The notes beneath the pieces were generated by a model. It was not told where the DNA came from. It worked only from the letters and a program-made list of their open reading frames with translations, and made no database searches. A stretch of 64,000 bases of DNA from Streptomyces xylophagus (lineage in GTDB: Bacteria; Actinomycetota; Actinomycetes; Streptomycetales; Streptomycetaceae), in NCBI RefSeq assembly GCF_000716435.1, contig NZ_JNWO01000005.1, forward strand, positions 372,001 through 436,000. Direction: 5' to 3'. Each line of letters opens with the position of its first letter. The first letter of the stretch is position 1. The position numbers and the translations under genes are program-made. Shown here one piece after another: positions 17,898 to 28,100 of the stretch.

Positions 17898-18698
17898 CTA
17901 CTGGTGCGCCGTATAGACGGTCGCGGTCATTGGCGCCGTGACAGGGCCGGTGCCAAGCTGGTCCGTCATCTGCTGCGTGACGGCGGCCCGGAGGGCCTGG
18001 GCGTCCTCGCGGTCCTGCACGGCGGCGCTCACCGGTGTGCCTGTGAGGAACCCGGTGGCGACGGACGCTGCGGATTCCGCGACGCCTTCCAGCGTGACCT
18101 CCTCGGCACTGGCCAGGGTCAGTCCGGCAGCCGTGAGGTCCGCGGTGACCACGGCCGGGACGGAGTAGCCGTGGGGCACGTCCTTCAGGAACGGTGGTGC
18201 CCCGTCGGGCATGGACTGTTCCAGGGCGGTCTGGAAGGCGGCCCCGAATCCGTGCGAGGCCAGCGGACCCCAGCTGTTGAACAAGAACCGCCCCTGCGGG
18301 GTCAGGACCCGGCGTACCTCGGTGTAGGCGGCGGGCCTGTCGGGGAAGAACATCACCCCGAACTGGCACACGACGAGGTCGAAGCTGCCGTCCTCGAAGG
18401 GCAGGTCCTGGGCGTTCGCCTGCCGCCAGTCCGCACGCGGTTCCCTTGCCGAGCCTGCGGTGACCATCGCTTCGTTGAGGTCGGTCGCCACCACCGAGGC
18501 CGTGGGCACCGCGGTGAGTAGGGCCGAGGTCAACGCCCCGGTTCCGGCGGCGAGCTCCAGGACCGTGCGGGGCCGTAGCGCTGCTGCCCTGGCGGACAGG
18601 TCGATGGCGAAGGGGTGGAAGAAGACCGGTACCAGGTGGCGTTCGTAGGCCTCTGGCATGGACCGAGTCCAGCGTCTGTTCGCATCGTCTGTGCTCAC
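17898..18698 (-). CDS. Class I SAM-dependent methyltransferase
   Basis: A 266-residue protein with the Rossmann-like methyltransferase fold: motif I VLELAAGTGALTS, an acidic ATDLNEAMV strand end, DLPFEDGSFDLVVCQFGVMF and the FNSWGPL region that often follows in UbiE/Methyltransf_11 proteins. The substrate is unknown. The frame is open to 19112, but the extra residues are low-complexity. GTG at 18698 gives a protein beginning just before the conserved DDANRRWTRSMPEAYERHLV segment. The ribosome binding site is weak. It points toward the IS remnant and has no obvious operon partner. Confidence 0.8.
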   Translation of the reverse strand: MSTDDANRRWTRSMPEAYERHLVPVFFHPFAIDLSARAAALRPRTVLELAAGTGALTSALLTAVPTASVVATDLNEAMVTAGSAREPRADWRQANAQDLPFEDGSFDLVVCQFGVMFFPDRPAAYTEVRRVLTPQGRFLFNSWGPLASHGFGAAFQTALEQSMPDGAPPFLKDVPHGYSVPAVVTADLTAAGLTLASAEEVTLEGVAESAASVATGFLTGTPVSAAVQDREDAQALRAAVTQQMTDQLGTGPVTAPMTATVYTAHQ

Positions 18699-19132
18699 CT
18701 GGCAGACATTAGCCCCGTGGGAGAGCTCCGACGGCGGACGGCCGCAGGTACGGCGGCTTCGTAGCGCTGTTGCCGCCCAGCCACAGGGGCAGGGCAGGCA
18801 GGAGAATCCTGGAGCCAGGAGCGCAGACAGGGTGCTGCGGCATCGACCGCGCATGTCCCGAGTGTGGGTAAAGTGGAGTTGCCCCAACGGAGTTTGGCGG
18901 ACACGAACAGGGACAACCCCGAGCGACAGGTGCGGCTCACCTTTCTCGCGGGCTCGTGAGGTGCGGCTCGCTCCTCTCGCGGGCTCGTGACCTCTTAGGG
19001 TGACAGCGGCCCGTTCGGCCCCTGGTCTCGTGCGCAGTGCGCGAGTCTCGTCCGGTGTGCGATCGACGTGAGTACCGTGCGCGAATGACCGCGGCCCAGC
19101 CCGGCACACCATGTGCCGGGCCGGGCCACCGT
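18699..19132 (+). other. Intergenic region with a short tandem duplication
   Basis: No gene seen. It separates the end of the ricin-type lectin gene (19133) from the methyltransferase start (18698), both on the reverse strand. It carries the two-copy 31-bp repeat listed separately and must contain the methyltransferase promoter, which I could not place. Confidence 0.4.
18928..18989. repeat. Two tandem 31-bp units
   Basis: Units at 18928-18958 and 18959-18989 both begin AGGTGCGGCTC and end CTCGCGGGCTCGTG, differing only at a few central bases. The duplication lies 230 bp upstream of the methyltransferase start, in its presumed promoter region. It may be a simple local duplication. Confidence 0.75.
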
Positions 19133-19600
19133 TCAGAAGTCCCAGCTCTGACTCCTCGCTCCGTTGCAGCCCCAGCTCACCAGGAGCTGGCCGTTGTCAG
19201 ACCGGCCGCCCAGGATGTCGAGGCACTTCCGGTTCAGTTGGTTGATGATCTGGCTGCCGTTCCAGACCCACCTCTGGTTGATGCCCCCGTTGCAGTCCCA
19301 GAGGTCCACCGATCCCTGGTCGTTGGGATTGGAACCGTAGATCTCCAGGCACTTGCCGTTCATGTTCGAACGGATCTGGTCGCCGTCCCAGCGCCACTGC
19401 TGGTTGGTGTTTCCGGTGCACTCCCACGTCACAGTGGAGGCGCCGTTCTCGTTGTGGAACATGAAGACGTCGGCACACCTCCCGTCCAGGTTGGACCTGA
19501 TCAGCGGTGCTGCGGCGTAGGCCGGCGGGGCCGACACGGCACCGCCGACCGCGAGCCCGATCGCCGCGAGGAGCGGCACCAGTCGTTTCGTGGCCTTCAT
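19133..19600 (-). CDS. Secreted ricin-type beta-trefoil lectin
   Basis: A 155-residue protein. The first 30 or so residues form a signal peptide (KATKRL, a hydrophobic core, then APPAYA). The rest is one ricin B-type trefoil with three repeats, marked by QxW elements: NQQWRW, NQRWVW and SQSWDF. No catalytic domain is attached, so this is a free carbohydrate-binding protein, probably extracellular. The start at 19600 has GGAGG about seven bases upstream. It is divergent from the nSTAND-WD40 gene, with 148 bp between starts. Confidence 0.88.
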   Translation of the reverse strand: MKATKRLVPLLAAIGLAVGGAVSAPPAYAAAPLIRSNLDGRCADVFMFHNENGASTVTWECTGNTNQQWRWDGDQIRSNMNGKCLEIYGSNPNDQGSVDLWDCNGGINQRWVWNGSQIINQLNRKCLDILGGRSDNGQLLVSWGCNGARSQSWDF

Positions 19601-19748
19601 GTTGTCCCTCCGCATGGTCGGTGCGCGGTTGCGCTGAACCATGGCTATCCGCCGCCGGTTGTCCGGCGCCGGGCCGTCCACGCCGGACATCAACAGCCGG
19701 ACAACCAGGGCGCTCCGGGGCCACGGAAGTGCTCGGGAAAGGAACGGC

Positions 19749-22700
19749 ATGCCACGCGCCGAACGCCCGCTTGACCTGGACGACGGTCCGTTGACGCGCT
19801 TCGCGGCCGACCTGCGGAAGCTGCGCGAGAAGGCGGGCGGGCCGCCGTACCGGACCCTGGCCAAAAGGGCGCACTATTCGTCCACGACGCTGTCGGACGC
19901 GGCGGGCGGCCGCGCGTTTCCGAGTCTGGGGGTCACGCTCGCGTACGTCGACGCGTGCCAGGGTGACCGCCGCGCGTGGGAGTCCCGTTGGCACGCGGTC
20001 GCCGTCGAGATCGCCGCGAGCGCGCAGGGCGACCGGCCCGAAGACATCGGAGGGCAGCGCGCGCCGTACGCCGGGCTGTCGGCGTTTCAACCGGAGGACG
20101 CCGACCGGTTCTTCGGGCGCGAGCGGCTGACCGACGAGGTGCTCGCGAGAGTGCGTGACCGCCGGTTCCTGGCGGTCTTCGGGCCGTCCGGATCGGGGAA
20201 GTCCTCGCTGTTGCGGGCCGGGCTCGTCGCTCGTGTACGGGAGTTGGGGTGGCCGGCGATGCTCCTCACGCCGGGGGCACACCCCGTGGAGGAGTGCGCC
20301 GTCCGGCTGGCCGCGCTGACGGGAGAGGCGCCCGGCCCGCTGGTGACCGAACTGCGCGACGATCCCGAGGCGTTGCACCTGCGGATCCGGCAGACCACGG
20401 TCGACCGCGCACCGGACATCGAGACACTGATCGTGGCCGACCAGTTCGAGGAGGTCTTCACGCTCTGCCGGGACCGGGACGAACGGGACGCGTTCATCGC
20501 CCTGTTGATCGCGGCCGCCACCGCGCCGACCAGCCGGACCCGGGTGGTGCTCGGCGTACGCGCCGACTTCTACGGCCATTGCGTCCAGGACCCCCGGCTG
20601 GTCGAGGCGATGCGCGACGCGCAACTCGCCGTCGGCCCGATGAGCAGCCAGGAGCTGCGCGAGGCCATCACGCGGCCTGCCAGGCTCGCCGATTGCACGG
20701 TGACCGGCCCGCTGCTGGCGGCCGTGGTCGCCGACGCGACCGGTCAGCCGGGTGCGTTGCCCCTGGTCTCGCACGCGATGGTGGAGACCTGGCGGCGGCG
20801 CAGCGGCAACCGCCTCACGCTGGACGGGTACTTGGCGGCCGGCGGAATCCAGCACGCGCTCGCGCAGACCGCCGAGGCCGCCTACCGGGCGTTGTCGCCG
20901 GCGCAGCAGGGCCTCGCGAGATCGCTGTTCCTCCGGCTGACGGCGCTGGGCGACGGTACCGAGGACACCCGGCGCCGTATCACCGCGGACGAGCTGGACC
21001 GGTGCCCCGACACCGCCTTCGTGCTCGAATCCCTCGCCCGGCAACGGCTGGTGACGCTGGACGAGAGCTGCGTCGAGATCACCCACGAGGCGATCATCCG
21101 CTGCTGGCCGAGGCTGCGCGGCTGGCTGACCGAGGACCGGGAACGGCTCCTTCTGCACCGGCAGCTCACCGACGCGACGGCCGGCTGGGAGGTGCAGGGC
21201 CGCGACCCGCACGTGCTGTGGCGGGGCGCCCGCCTCGCCGCGGCAGTGGACCTCGCCGCCGCGGACGGCGGCCGACTGACGTCCAGGGAACGGGACTTCG
21301 TCGACGCGAGCCGGGACGCGCAGGCCGGTGAGGCGGCGGCGGCCAGACGGCGGACGGTCCGCCTGCGCCAACTGGTCACGCTGCTCACGGTGTTGATGGT
21401 CACCGCCGTCTCCGCGGGGGTGCTGGCCGTCGGCTCGCGCAACTCGGCCGTCCAGCAGCGCAACGTGGCCATCGCGCGGAAGGCCGCCACGGACGCGGCC
21501 GAGGTAGCGCGGCACAACCCCGCGCTCGGCGCGCAGTTGAACCTGGCCGCGTACCGGCTGGCGGCCACGGCCGACGTCCGCGATCAGCTCATGAGCACTT
21601 TCGCGACGCCGTACACGAGCCGGCTCACCGGCCACTCCGCCGAGGTGGTCTCGATCTCCTTCGCGTCGCAGAACACCGTTCTGGCCAGCGCGAGTTGGGA
21701 CCGCACGGTCCGCCTGTGGGACGTCGGGAACGCCCACCGTCCCGTCCAGCTGGCGGTTCTGAAGCAGTCGTCGCGAATGTGGTCGGTCGCGTTCGGGCAG
21801 GGCGGCCGAGTCCTGGCGACGGCGAGCGAACGAGCGGTGCGGCTGTGGGACGTGGTGGACCGGCGGGCGCCCGTCGCACTGAGCACCCTGCCGGATCAGC
21901 CGGCCGCGCCGACGTGGGTGGCGTTCCGGCCCGACGGCGACGTCGTCGCCACCGGCCACACCGACGGCACGACACGGCTGTGGAACGTGACGGATCCCCG
22001 GCATCCGCGGCTGTTGGCCACCCTCACCGGCCACACCGGCCCGGTCACCTCGGCGGCATTCGGTCCGGACGGTCGCACGCTGGCGACCACGGGCGACACC
22101 ACGGCCAGGCTGTGGGACGTCACAACTCCCGCGCATCCGCGCCGCCTTGACGTGCTGCGCGGCCACACCGACACGGTGACCTCGGTGGCGTTCAGCCCGG
22201 ACGGCCGGACCGTGGCCACCGGAAGCTGGGATCACACGGCACGGGTCTGGCGCGTCGGCAGCGGCCCGCGGACGCGACCGCCGGTCGTCCTGCTCGGCCA
22301 TCCCGCCATCGTCTGGTCGGTGGCGTTCAGTCCCGACGGCCGGACACTCGTCTCGATCGGCGGATCCACCCTGTTCTGGGACATCACCGACCAGGCACAC
22401 CCGAAGCGCGTGAGCATGATTCCCGGCGGTGCCTACCAGGCCGCGTTCAGCCCGGACGGCCGCGTGCTCGCCGACTCCGACCGGCTGCTGGACCTGCGGG
22501 ACCTGTCGCTCGGGACCCACGACGACGTGGTCACGTCCCTCGCGTTCGCCCCGGGCGGCCACGTGCTCGCCAGCGCCAGTTGGGACGGCACCGCACGGCT
22601 GTGGCAGGTCAACGGTGGCCGGGCCCTGTGGCCGCTGGCGGTTCTGCGCGGGCACACCAGGTTCGTCCGGTCGGTGGCCTTCAGCCCGGACGGCCGCACC

Positions 22701-23528
22701 CTCGTCACCGCGAGCGAGGACACCACCGCCCGGGTCTGGGACGTGACCGAACCACGAAGACCGCGGCTCTTGTCGATAGTGCCCTGCCACGCCGGTGAAG
22801 TCGCCGGGGCGGCCTTCGGCCCCGGCGGCCACCTGCTCGCCGTGTGGGCACAACACGGCGCCGGGCTCTGGGACTTGACCGACCCACGCCGTCCTCGGCC
22901 ACTGAGCCGGATCGCCCAGGGCGGGCCGGACGTCACGATGGCGTCGCTCCGGCCCGACGGCCGCACACTGGTGACGAGCACGGGAGAGGTCGGCTCGCTA
23001 CGGTTCTGGGACATCCGCGAGCCGCGCAGCCCCCGGGAGCTTCCGTCTCCGTTCCGGTCCGAGCAGCTGACCGACGGCATGTTCAGCCCCGACAACCGGA
23101 GCCTGGCCGCGGTCCATCTGCCGGACAGGACCGTGTGGTTGATGGATGTCGGCGACCTCCGCCACCCGTCGAAGGTGACGCGGCTGTGGACGTCCACCCC
23201 CTGGCTCTACGCACTGGCCTTCTCCCCGGACGGCCGTCGGCTGGTGGCCGGCGCCGCGGACGGCAAGGTCCTCCTGTGGGACGTGGGCCGTACGGCAGCC
23301 CCCGCCGTTCTCACCGGCCACTCGGGCCCGGTACCGGCCGTGGCGTTCGGCCCGCACGGCGACACCCTCGCCACCGGCGGCAACGACTTCACGATCCGGC
23401 TGTGGGACACCGGCCTGGACCGGGTCGCCGCCCGCGTCTGCGACAGCGCGTACCCGCGGATCACCAGAGCCGAATGGGCGAGGTACTTCACGGCGACGGA
23501 CTTCCAACCACCCTGTCCCGCCAGATGA
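19749..23528 (+). CDS. nSTAND NTPase with HTH, membrane segment and WD40 propeller
   Basis: A 1259-residue signalling protein. Domains in order: an N-terminal helix-turn-helix-like region (LTRFAADLRKLREKAG, about 14-75); an nSTAND1 NTPase opening with YAGLSAFQPEDADRFFGRE, with Walker A GPSGSGKSS (145-153) and Walker B-like LIVADQFEEVF (about 230); one transmembrane helix (about 541-560, QLVTLLTVLMVTAVSAGVLA); then about twelve WD40 repeats to residue 1240, recognisable by recurring FSPDGRT and RLWDV. Proteins of this architecture are expanded in Streptomyces; their ligands are mostly unknown. The start at 19749 follows GGAAAGGA. A role as a STAND sensor is inferred. Confidence 0.9.
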   Translation: MPRAERPLDLDDGPLTRFAADLRKLREKAGGPPYRTLAKRAHYSSTTLSDAAGGRAFPSLGVTLAYVDACQGDRRAWESRWHAVAVEIAASAQGDRPEDIGGQRAPYAGLSAFQPEDADRFFGRERLTDEVLARVRDRRFLAVFGPSGSGKSSLLRAGLVARVRELGWPAMLLTPGAHPVEECAVRLAALTGEAPGPLVTELRDDPEALHLRIRQTTVDRAPDIETLIVADQFEEVFTLCRDRDERDAFIALLIAAATAPTSRTRVVLGVRADFYGHCVQDPRLVEAMRDAQLAVGPMSSQELREAITRPARLADCTVTGPLLAAVVADATGQPGALPLVSHAMVETWRRRSGNRLTLDGYLAAGGIQHALAQTAEAAYRALSPAQQGLARSLFLRLTALGDGTEDTRRRITADELDRCPDTAFVLESLARQRLVTLDESCVEITHEAIIRCWPRLRGWLTEDRERLLLHRQLTDATAGWEVQGRDPHVLWRGARLAAAVDLAAADGGRLTSRERDFVDASRDAQAGEAAAARRRTVRLRQLVTLLTVLMVTAVSAGVLAVGSRNSAVQQRNVAIARKAATDAAEVARHNPALGAQLNLAAYRLAATADVRDQLMSTFATPYTSRLTGHSAEVVSISFASQNTVLASASWDRTVRLWDVGNAHRPVQLAVLKQSSRMWSVAFGQGGRVLATASERAVRLWDVVDRRAPVALSTLPDQPAAPTWVAFRPDGDVVATGHTDGTTRLWNVTDPRHPRLLATLTGHTGPVTSAAFGPDGRTLATTGDTTARLWDVTTPAHPRRLDVLRGHTDTVTSVAFSPDGRTVATGSWDHTARVWRVGSGPRTRPPVVLLGHPAIVWSVAFSPDGRTLVSIGGSTLFWDITDQAHPKRVSMIPGGAYQAAFSPDGRVLADSDRLLDLRDLSLGTHDDVVTSLAFAPGGHVLASASWDGTARLWQVNGGRALWPLAVLRGHTRFVRSVAFSPDGRTLVTASEDTTARVWDVTEPRRPRLLSIVPCHAGEVAGAAFGPGGHLLAVWAQHGAGLWDLTDPRRPRPLSRIAQGGPDVTMASLRPDGRTLVTSTGEVGSLRFWDIREPRSPRELPSPFRSEQLTDGMFSPDNRSLAAVHLPDRTVWLMDVGDLRHPSKVTRLWTSTPWLYALAFSPDGRRLVAGAADGKVLLWDVGRTAAPAVLTGHSGPVPAVAFGPHGDTLATGGNDFTIRLWDTGLDRVAARVCDSAYPRITRAEWARYFTATDFQPPCPAR

Positions 23529-23702
23529 CTTCACCCGAAGGTCCATACCAGATGTGTCAAGTCATGGAGGAAGAAGGCGAGTCGAGGCCGGTCATTCGGT
23601 CGGCTCCTGAACAGAATGGCCCAGCAACGCACGGCATCACCCCGAACTACCGCGAGTTCGGCTTCAGTTGTTGACGCCAGGAAGGGGCGGGACTACAACC
23701 CG

Positions 23703-23716
23703 GGGAGAGCGCTCCC
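23703..23716. promoter_or_regulatory. Possible LacI-family operator before GH64 gene
   Basis: GGGAGAGCGCTCCC is a near-palindrome close to the TGGGAGCGCTCCCA box used by CebR-type LacI regulators of Streptomyces polysaccharide genes. It lies 19 bp before the GH64 start, immediately upstream of the ribosome binding site, so binding would block transcription. The match is imperfect, and no regulator gene lies nearby. Confidence 0.45.
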
Positions 23717-23735
23717 AACCTTGAGGAGACCCCCC

Positions 23736-25088
23736 ATGCAGACTTCCGCCGGCACATCCGGCAGACCTTCACCCGTCGCCGTACGCCCCCGTACCGCTCT
23801 CGGTCTGGTCGTCATCCTGATAGTCGCCTGCTTCGCCGCCCTGACCCCCTCGCCCGCCCGCGCCGCAGACCAGTTGCTGTCCCAAGGGCGGCCCGCCACC
23901 GCGTCCTCGACCGAGAGCGCGTCCTTCCCCGCGAGCGCCGCCGTCGACGGCGACACCGGCACCCGTTGGTCCTCGGCGTTCGCCGATCCGCAGTGGCTGC
24001 GGGTGGACCTCGGCTCCGTCCAGCAGCTCACCCGCGTATCGCTCAACTGGGAGACCGCCTACGCCACCGGCTACCAGATCCAGACCTCGACCGACGCGAA
24101 CACCTGGACCACCGTCTACTCCACCACGACCGCCACCGGCGGCACCCAGAACATCACCCTCACCGGCAGCGGACGCTACGTCCGCCTCTACGGCACCGCC
24201 CGGGCCACCCAATGGGGCTACTCCCTCTGGGAGTTCCAGGTCTACGGCCCCGGCAGCACCACCCCGCCGGACGACTTCTGGGGCAGCACCACCGACATCC
24301 CCGCGGCGAACAACGCCGTAGAGGTGAAGATCCTCAACCGCACCAACGGCAAGTACCCCGACAGCCAGGTGTACTGGAGCTTCAACGGGCAGACGCACTC
24401 CATCGCCGAGCAGCCCTACCTCGACATGCCGGCCAACTCCGCGGGCCGTATGTACTTCTACCTGGGCTCACCCACCAGCTCCTACTACGACTTCATCGAG
24501 TTCACGGTCGGCAGCAACGTCTTCAACGGCAACACCACACGCGTCGACGCCTTCGGCCTCAAACTCGCCATGCGCCTGCACAGCAAGGACGGTTACGACA
24601 CCGAGGTCGGCGAGAACCGGGCGACCTTCGCCGAGGACCGCGCGACCACCTTCCAGCGGTTCACCGACGCGGTGCCGGCCCAGTTCAAGGTGCTGGCACA
24701 GACCCAGGCGCCGTACCGGATCATCGCGCCCGGCAGCGACCCGAGCTTCCGCGCGGGTGGCGCCAACGCCGGCTACTTCACCTCGTACGCCCAGTCGGTG
24801 GGCGTGAACGCCGCCACCTCCGACATCTTCGGCTGCGCGGGCTCGCTGGCCGCCGACCCCAACATGTGTGCCGCCCTCAACCGCCATGTGGCGACCCTGC
24901 CCGCGTCGCAGCAGTCCGACCCGGCGCAGTTCTACAAGGCGGCGCCCGCCAACTACTACGCCAAGTTCTGGCACGACAACGCCATCAACCAGCTTGCCTA
25001 CGGCTTCCCTTACGACGATGTCGCGGGCCAGTCCTCGTTCATCTCGCACGCCAACCCGCAGTGGCTGCTGGTCGCCGTCGGCTGGTAG
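23736..25088 (+). CDS. Secreted GH64 beta-1,3-glucanase with F5/8-type-C (CBM32-like) domain
   Basis: A 450-residue exported enzyme. A signal peptide (residues 1-45, cut after SPARA) is followed by a discoidin/F5-8C carbohydrate-binding domain (about 48-165, with ASSTESASFPASAAVDGDTG and WLRVDLGS) and a C-terminal glycoside hydrolase family 64/thaumatin-like domain (about 180-450: VEVKILNRTNGKYPDSQVYW, FIEFTVGSNVFNGNTTRVDA). GH64 enzymes hydrolyse laminarin-type beta-1,3-glucan, a fungal wall component. The start at 23736 has GAGGAG seven bases before it. It converges on the GH87 gene across a strong hairpin, so the two glucanases are neighbours but not one operon. Confidence 0.88.
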   Translation: MQTSAGTSGRPSPVAVRPRTALGLVVILIVACFAALTPSPARAADQLLSQGRPATASSTESASFPASAAVDGDTGTRWSSAFADPQWLRVDLGSVQQLTRVSLNWETAYATGYQIQTSTDANTWTTVYSTTTATGGTQNITLTGSGRYVRLYGTARATQWGYSLWEFQVYGPGSTTPPDDFWGSTTDIPAANNAVEVKILNRTNGKYPDSQVYWSFNGQTHSIAEQPYLDMPANSAGRMYFYLGSPTSSYYDFIEFTVGSNVFNGNTTRVDAFGLKLAMRLHSKDGYDTEVGENRATFAEDRATTFQRFTDAVPAQFKVLAQTQAPYRIIAPGSDPSFRAGGANAGYFTSYAQSVGVNAATSDIFGCAGSLAADPNMCAALNRHVATLPASQQSDPAQFYKAAPANYYAKFWHDNAINQLAYGFPYDDVAGQSSFISHANPQWLLVAVGW

Positions 25089-25107
25089 GCACGGACACAG
25101 CGCGAAA

Positions 25108-25139
25108 CGGGGCCGCCCTCGTCAGGAAGGGCGGCCCCG
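25108..25139. terminator. Bidirectional terminator between GH64 and GH87 genes
   Basis: A perfect 12-bp stem (CGGGGCCGCCCT / AGGGCGGCCCCG) with an eight-base loop lies between two convergent stop codons. There is no U-tract, as is usual in Streptomyces. Confidence 0.8.
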
Positions 25140-25161
25140 CTTCATGGGGTGATGGTCGGAG

Positions 25162-28100
25162 CTACTGGACGTTGATCGTGAACGTGGACGTGGTGTTGCG
25201 GATGTCCTGGGCGTTGCCGCTCATCCGCAGGTTGACGAAGGTGGCCGAACCGACGGCCGGTCCCTGACCGGGTTCGGGCAACTCGTTGGCCCAGATGCCC
25301 CACCCGGACTTGGCGTCGAACGCGTCTCCGCTCTTCTTGGAGTTGGTGATGGAGATGTCGGTGAAGATCGTGTCCTTCACCGGGAACTGGGGCTGTCCGC
25401 CTACGTAGTTGGTCTGGAACATCACGCCTCCGTAGGTCGAGTCGTCGATGTCGACGTCGTTGACCCGGATGCCCTGGAAGACCTTCGAGGCAGAGAACGC
25501 CCAGATGGCCGGGAAGACCTGGGAGCCCCAGAAGTGGCCGCCTGTTCTGTCCAGGGAGACGTTCTCGATCGTCGTCGGATCGGTCCCGAAGCCGTTCATC
25601 GGGTAGCCGAAGTCCAGCGAGGAGATCGTGATGCCGGAGTAGACCAGGGTGTCGGCGACCCGGATGTTGCGGAAGGTGTTGTTGAAGCCGCCGTAGACGG
25701 CGATACCGGCCGCACGCCAGGTGAGCGTCGACGTCAGGTTCTCGTAGAGGTTGTTCTTCTCGTCGGCGCCGCCCGCGTCGATCGCCGAGAAGAGCGCGAA
25801 GCTGTCGTCGCCCGTGGCCCGGGCATCGTTGTTGACGACGTGGTTGTCCGTGGAGCCGTTCGTCATGTTGATGCCGTCGGCGAACGTGTCACGGATGCGG
25901 GAGTTCTTGATGGTCATGTTGTCGGTGTTGGCGCCCCAGTACATGCACACCATGTGCTCGACCCAGATGTCGTCGATGGTGATGTTGGAGACGTTGGAGA
26001 AGTCGAATACCTTGCCGGGACCGTCGATTCGGGACGTGTAGTTCCCGAAGTAGGCGAAGCCGGTGAACGACGAGCCGTTCGCGGTGGCCTCCGCCCGGAA
26101 GCCGATGTCGGTGTTCTCCTGGGAGGCGGGTGCGTGGAAGCGGGTGAACCACGACCCGGCTCCTACGACCTTGACCGCCTTGCCGTAGACCTGGAGCTTG
26201 CTGGACGTCTCGTAGTCACCGGCGGGCAGATAGATGCCGACGAGCTTGCCGGTGGTGTCCATCCGGACCTTGTCGAGCGCGTTCTGCACGTCCTGCTGGG
26301 AGAAGCCGGCCGGGACCGTGTAGGCGGCCGGGTCCGGGTTCTGGACCGCCGTCGCCTGTTCGAGGTTGATGAAGTCGACCGCGTAGGTGGAGGTGTTGGC
26401 CGCGTCCTTCTGGAGGCGGATCTTTGAACCGGCTGGAACTGTCTTGCCCAGCAGGACATTTGCCTCGTCGTAGATGTGGCGCGGGGCGCCGGAGCTCGGC
26501 GAGTTGCCGGGCGCGGTCTCGTTGCCGTACAGCCAGGCGTACTTGGAGGTGAGGTCGATGGCCTTGAGGAACTGGCCGTCGACGTAGATGTCGAGCGTGG
26601 TGTCCGTGCCGTCCGGGATCTCGAAGCGCGTCACCAGGGTGTTGGTCGCCGCGCGGGTGGTCCACTCGACGTACTGGCCGGTCCCGGTGAGGGTCACCGC
26701 CTTGCGGCCGCTTGCCTCGCCCGCGATGTCGCCGATGGTCCGGTTCGGGCCGACGACCTTGGCGCCGCCGCCGACGGTGCCGTCCTCGGCCTCGTACATG
26801 TCGTACGGCATGTCGGCGCCGCGGCCGACGAACAGGTTCTGCGTGGTGGTGTTGTTGGTCCGCTTGACCGGGAGTTCGTTGGCGTCGTCGGCGATGACCG
26901 TCTTGACGGTGTACTTGCCGTTGACGGCCGTCCACGAGCCGAGGTTCACGGGTGCGGTCGTCTGGCCGGAGGCGATGGTGCCGCTGTAGGAGCCGGTGAG
27001 TGTCTTGACGGTGGCGCCGTTGGCGTCCTGGATGGTGAGTGTCACGCCGTGGGCGCCGGAGGCCGAGTCGACCGATCCCTGGTTCTTGATCGCCACGGTG
27101 AACGTGACGTTGTCGCCCGCCGAGGCGCTGGACGGGGTCCATGCCACCGGTGCGGCGACCAGGTCGGAGCTGGAGACCGGCTTGACGACGAGGGCGTCGG
27201 TGCGGGTGAAGGTGTTGTTCCCCTCGTTCTGCTCGATCACCTTGTTCGACGGGTCCACCTCGGCGCCGAGCGGGTAACTGCCCGCGTCCCGGGTGCCGAT
27301 GCTCGCGGTGACCGTCGTCGACGCGCCGGCCGCGAGGACCGGGACGTCCGCCGTGGCGGCCTTCGTGCCGCCGAGGGTGAAGTTCAGGTCGGTGGCCTTG
27401 GACGCCTTGCTGCCGCTGTTGGTGACGGTCGCGGTCAGGCTGATGGCGTCCGACTCGACCGGCGCCGCTGGCGAGTTGGTGATGCCGGTGACCTTCAGGT
27501 CGGGGTTGGCGGCCGGGGTGCCGATCACCTGGAACTCGGCCACCTGCCCGCCGGGAGCACCGGTGTTGGAGGCGAACTTGAGCTGGATGTCGGCGGCGGC
27601 ACCGGAGACCGGGATGGTCACCGTGTTGCCGGTCGACGGGTTGAAGGTGTAGTCCTTCGCCGCGACGAGGCTCGTGAACGCGGTCGCGTCCTGGTCGCGC
27701 CCGAGCACCTGGATGTTCTGCGTGCGCGTGGACCACGCGGCGTCCGGGTTGAGCTTGACGACGACCTGGCTGAGGTCGGCGTTGGCACCCAGCTTGGTGG
27801 TGAGGGTGGCCGGGTAGGCGCCGCCCCCGCTCTCCCAATAGGTGGCTATCTGGCCGTCGTTGGCGTTCGCGGCGACATAGGTGAACGTGTACGAGGACGC
27901 CTCGATGGGCTTCCCCTGCGCGAGGTCGGAGCCCGCACCGTTGCCGGCCCGGGTGACGCTGTTGCTCGCCACCGACACGTTCCCGGCGGCGTCCTTGGCC
28001 TTCACGTAGTAGGTGACCGTGGCCGTCGCCGACGGGGTGTCGGTGTACGAAGTCACGTCACCCGCAACGGACTTGACGACCTGGTCGTTGGCGTACACGT

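Noticed and set aside
19197..22856. A 1219-codon open frame on the reverse strand opposite the nSTAND-WD40 gene
   Set aside because: It is rich in Arg, Gly, Pro and His and has no domain. It arises from high third-position GC of the real gene on the other strand.
21600..23400. Regularly spaced similar DNA segments that could suggest a repeat array
   Set aside because: They are in-frame WD40 repeats of the protein, with variable sequence and no conserved direct repeat/spacer pattern, so not CRISPR.
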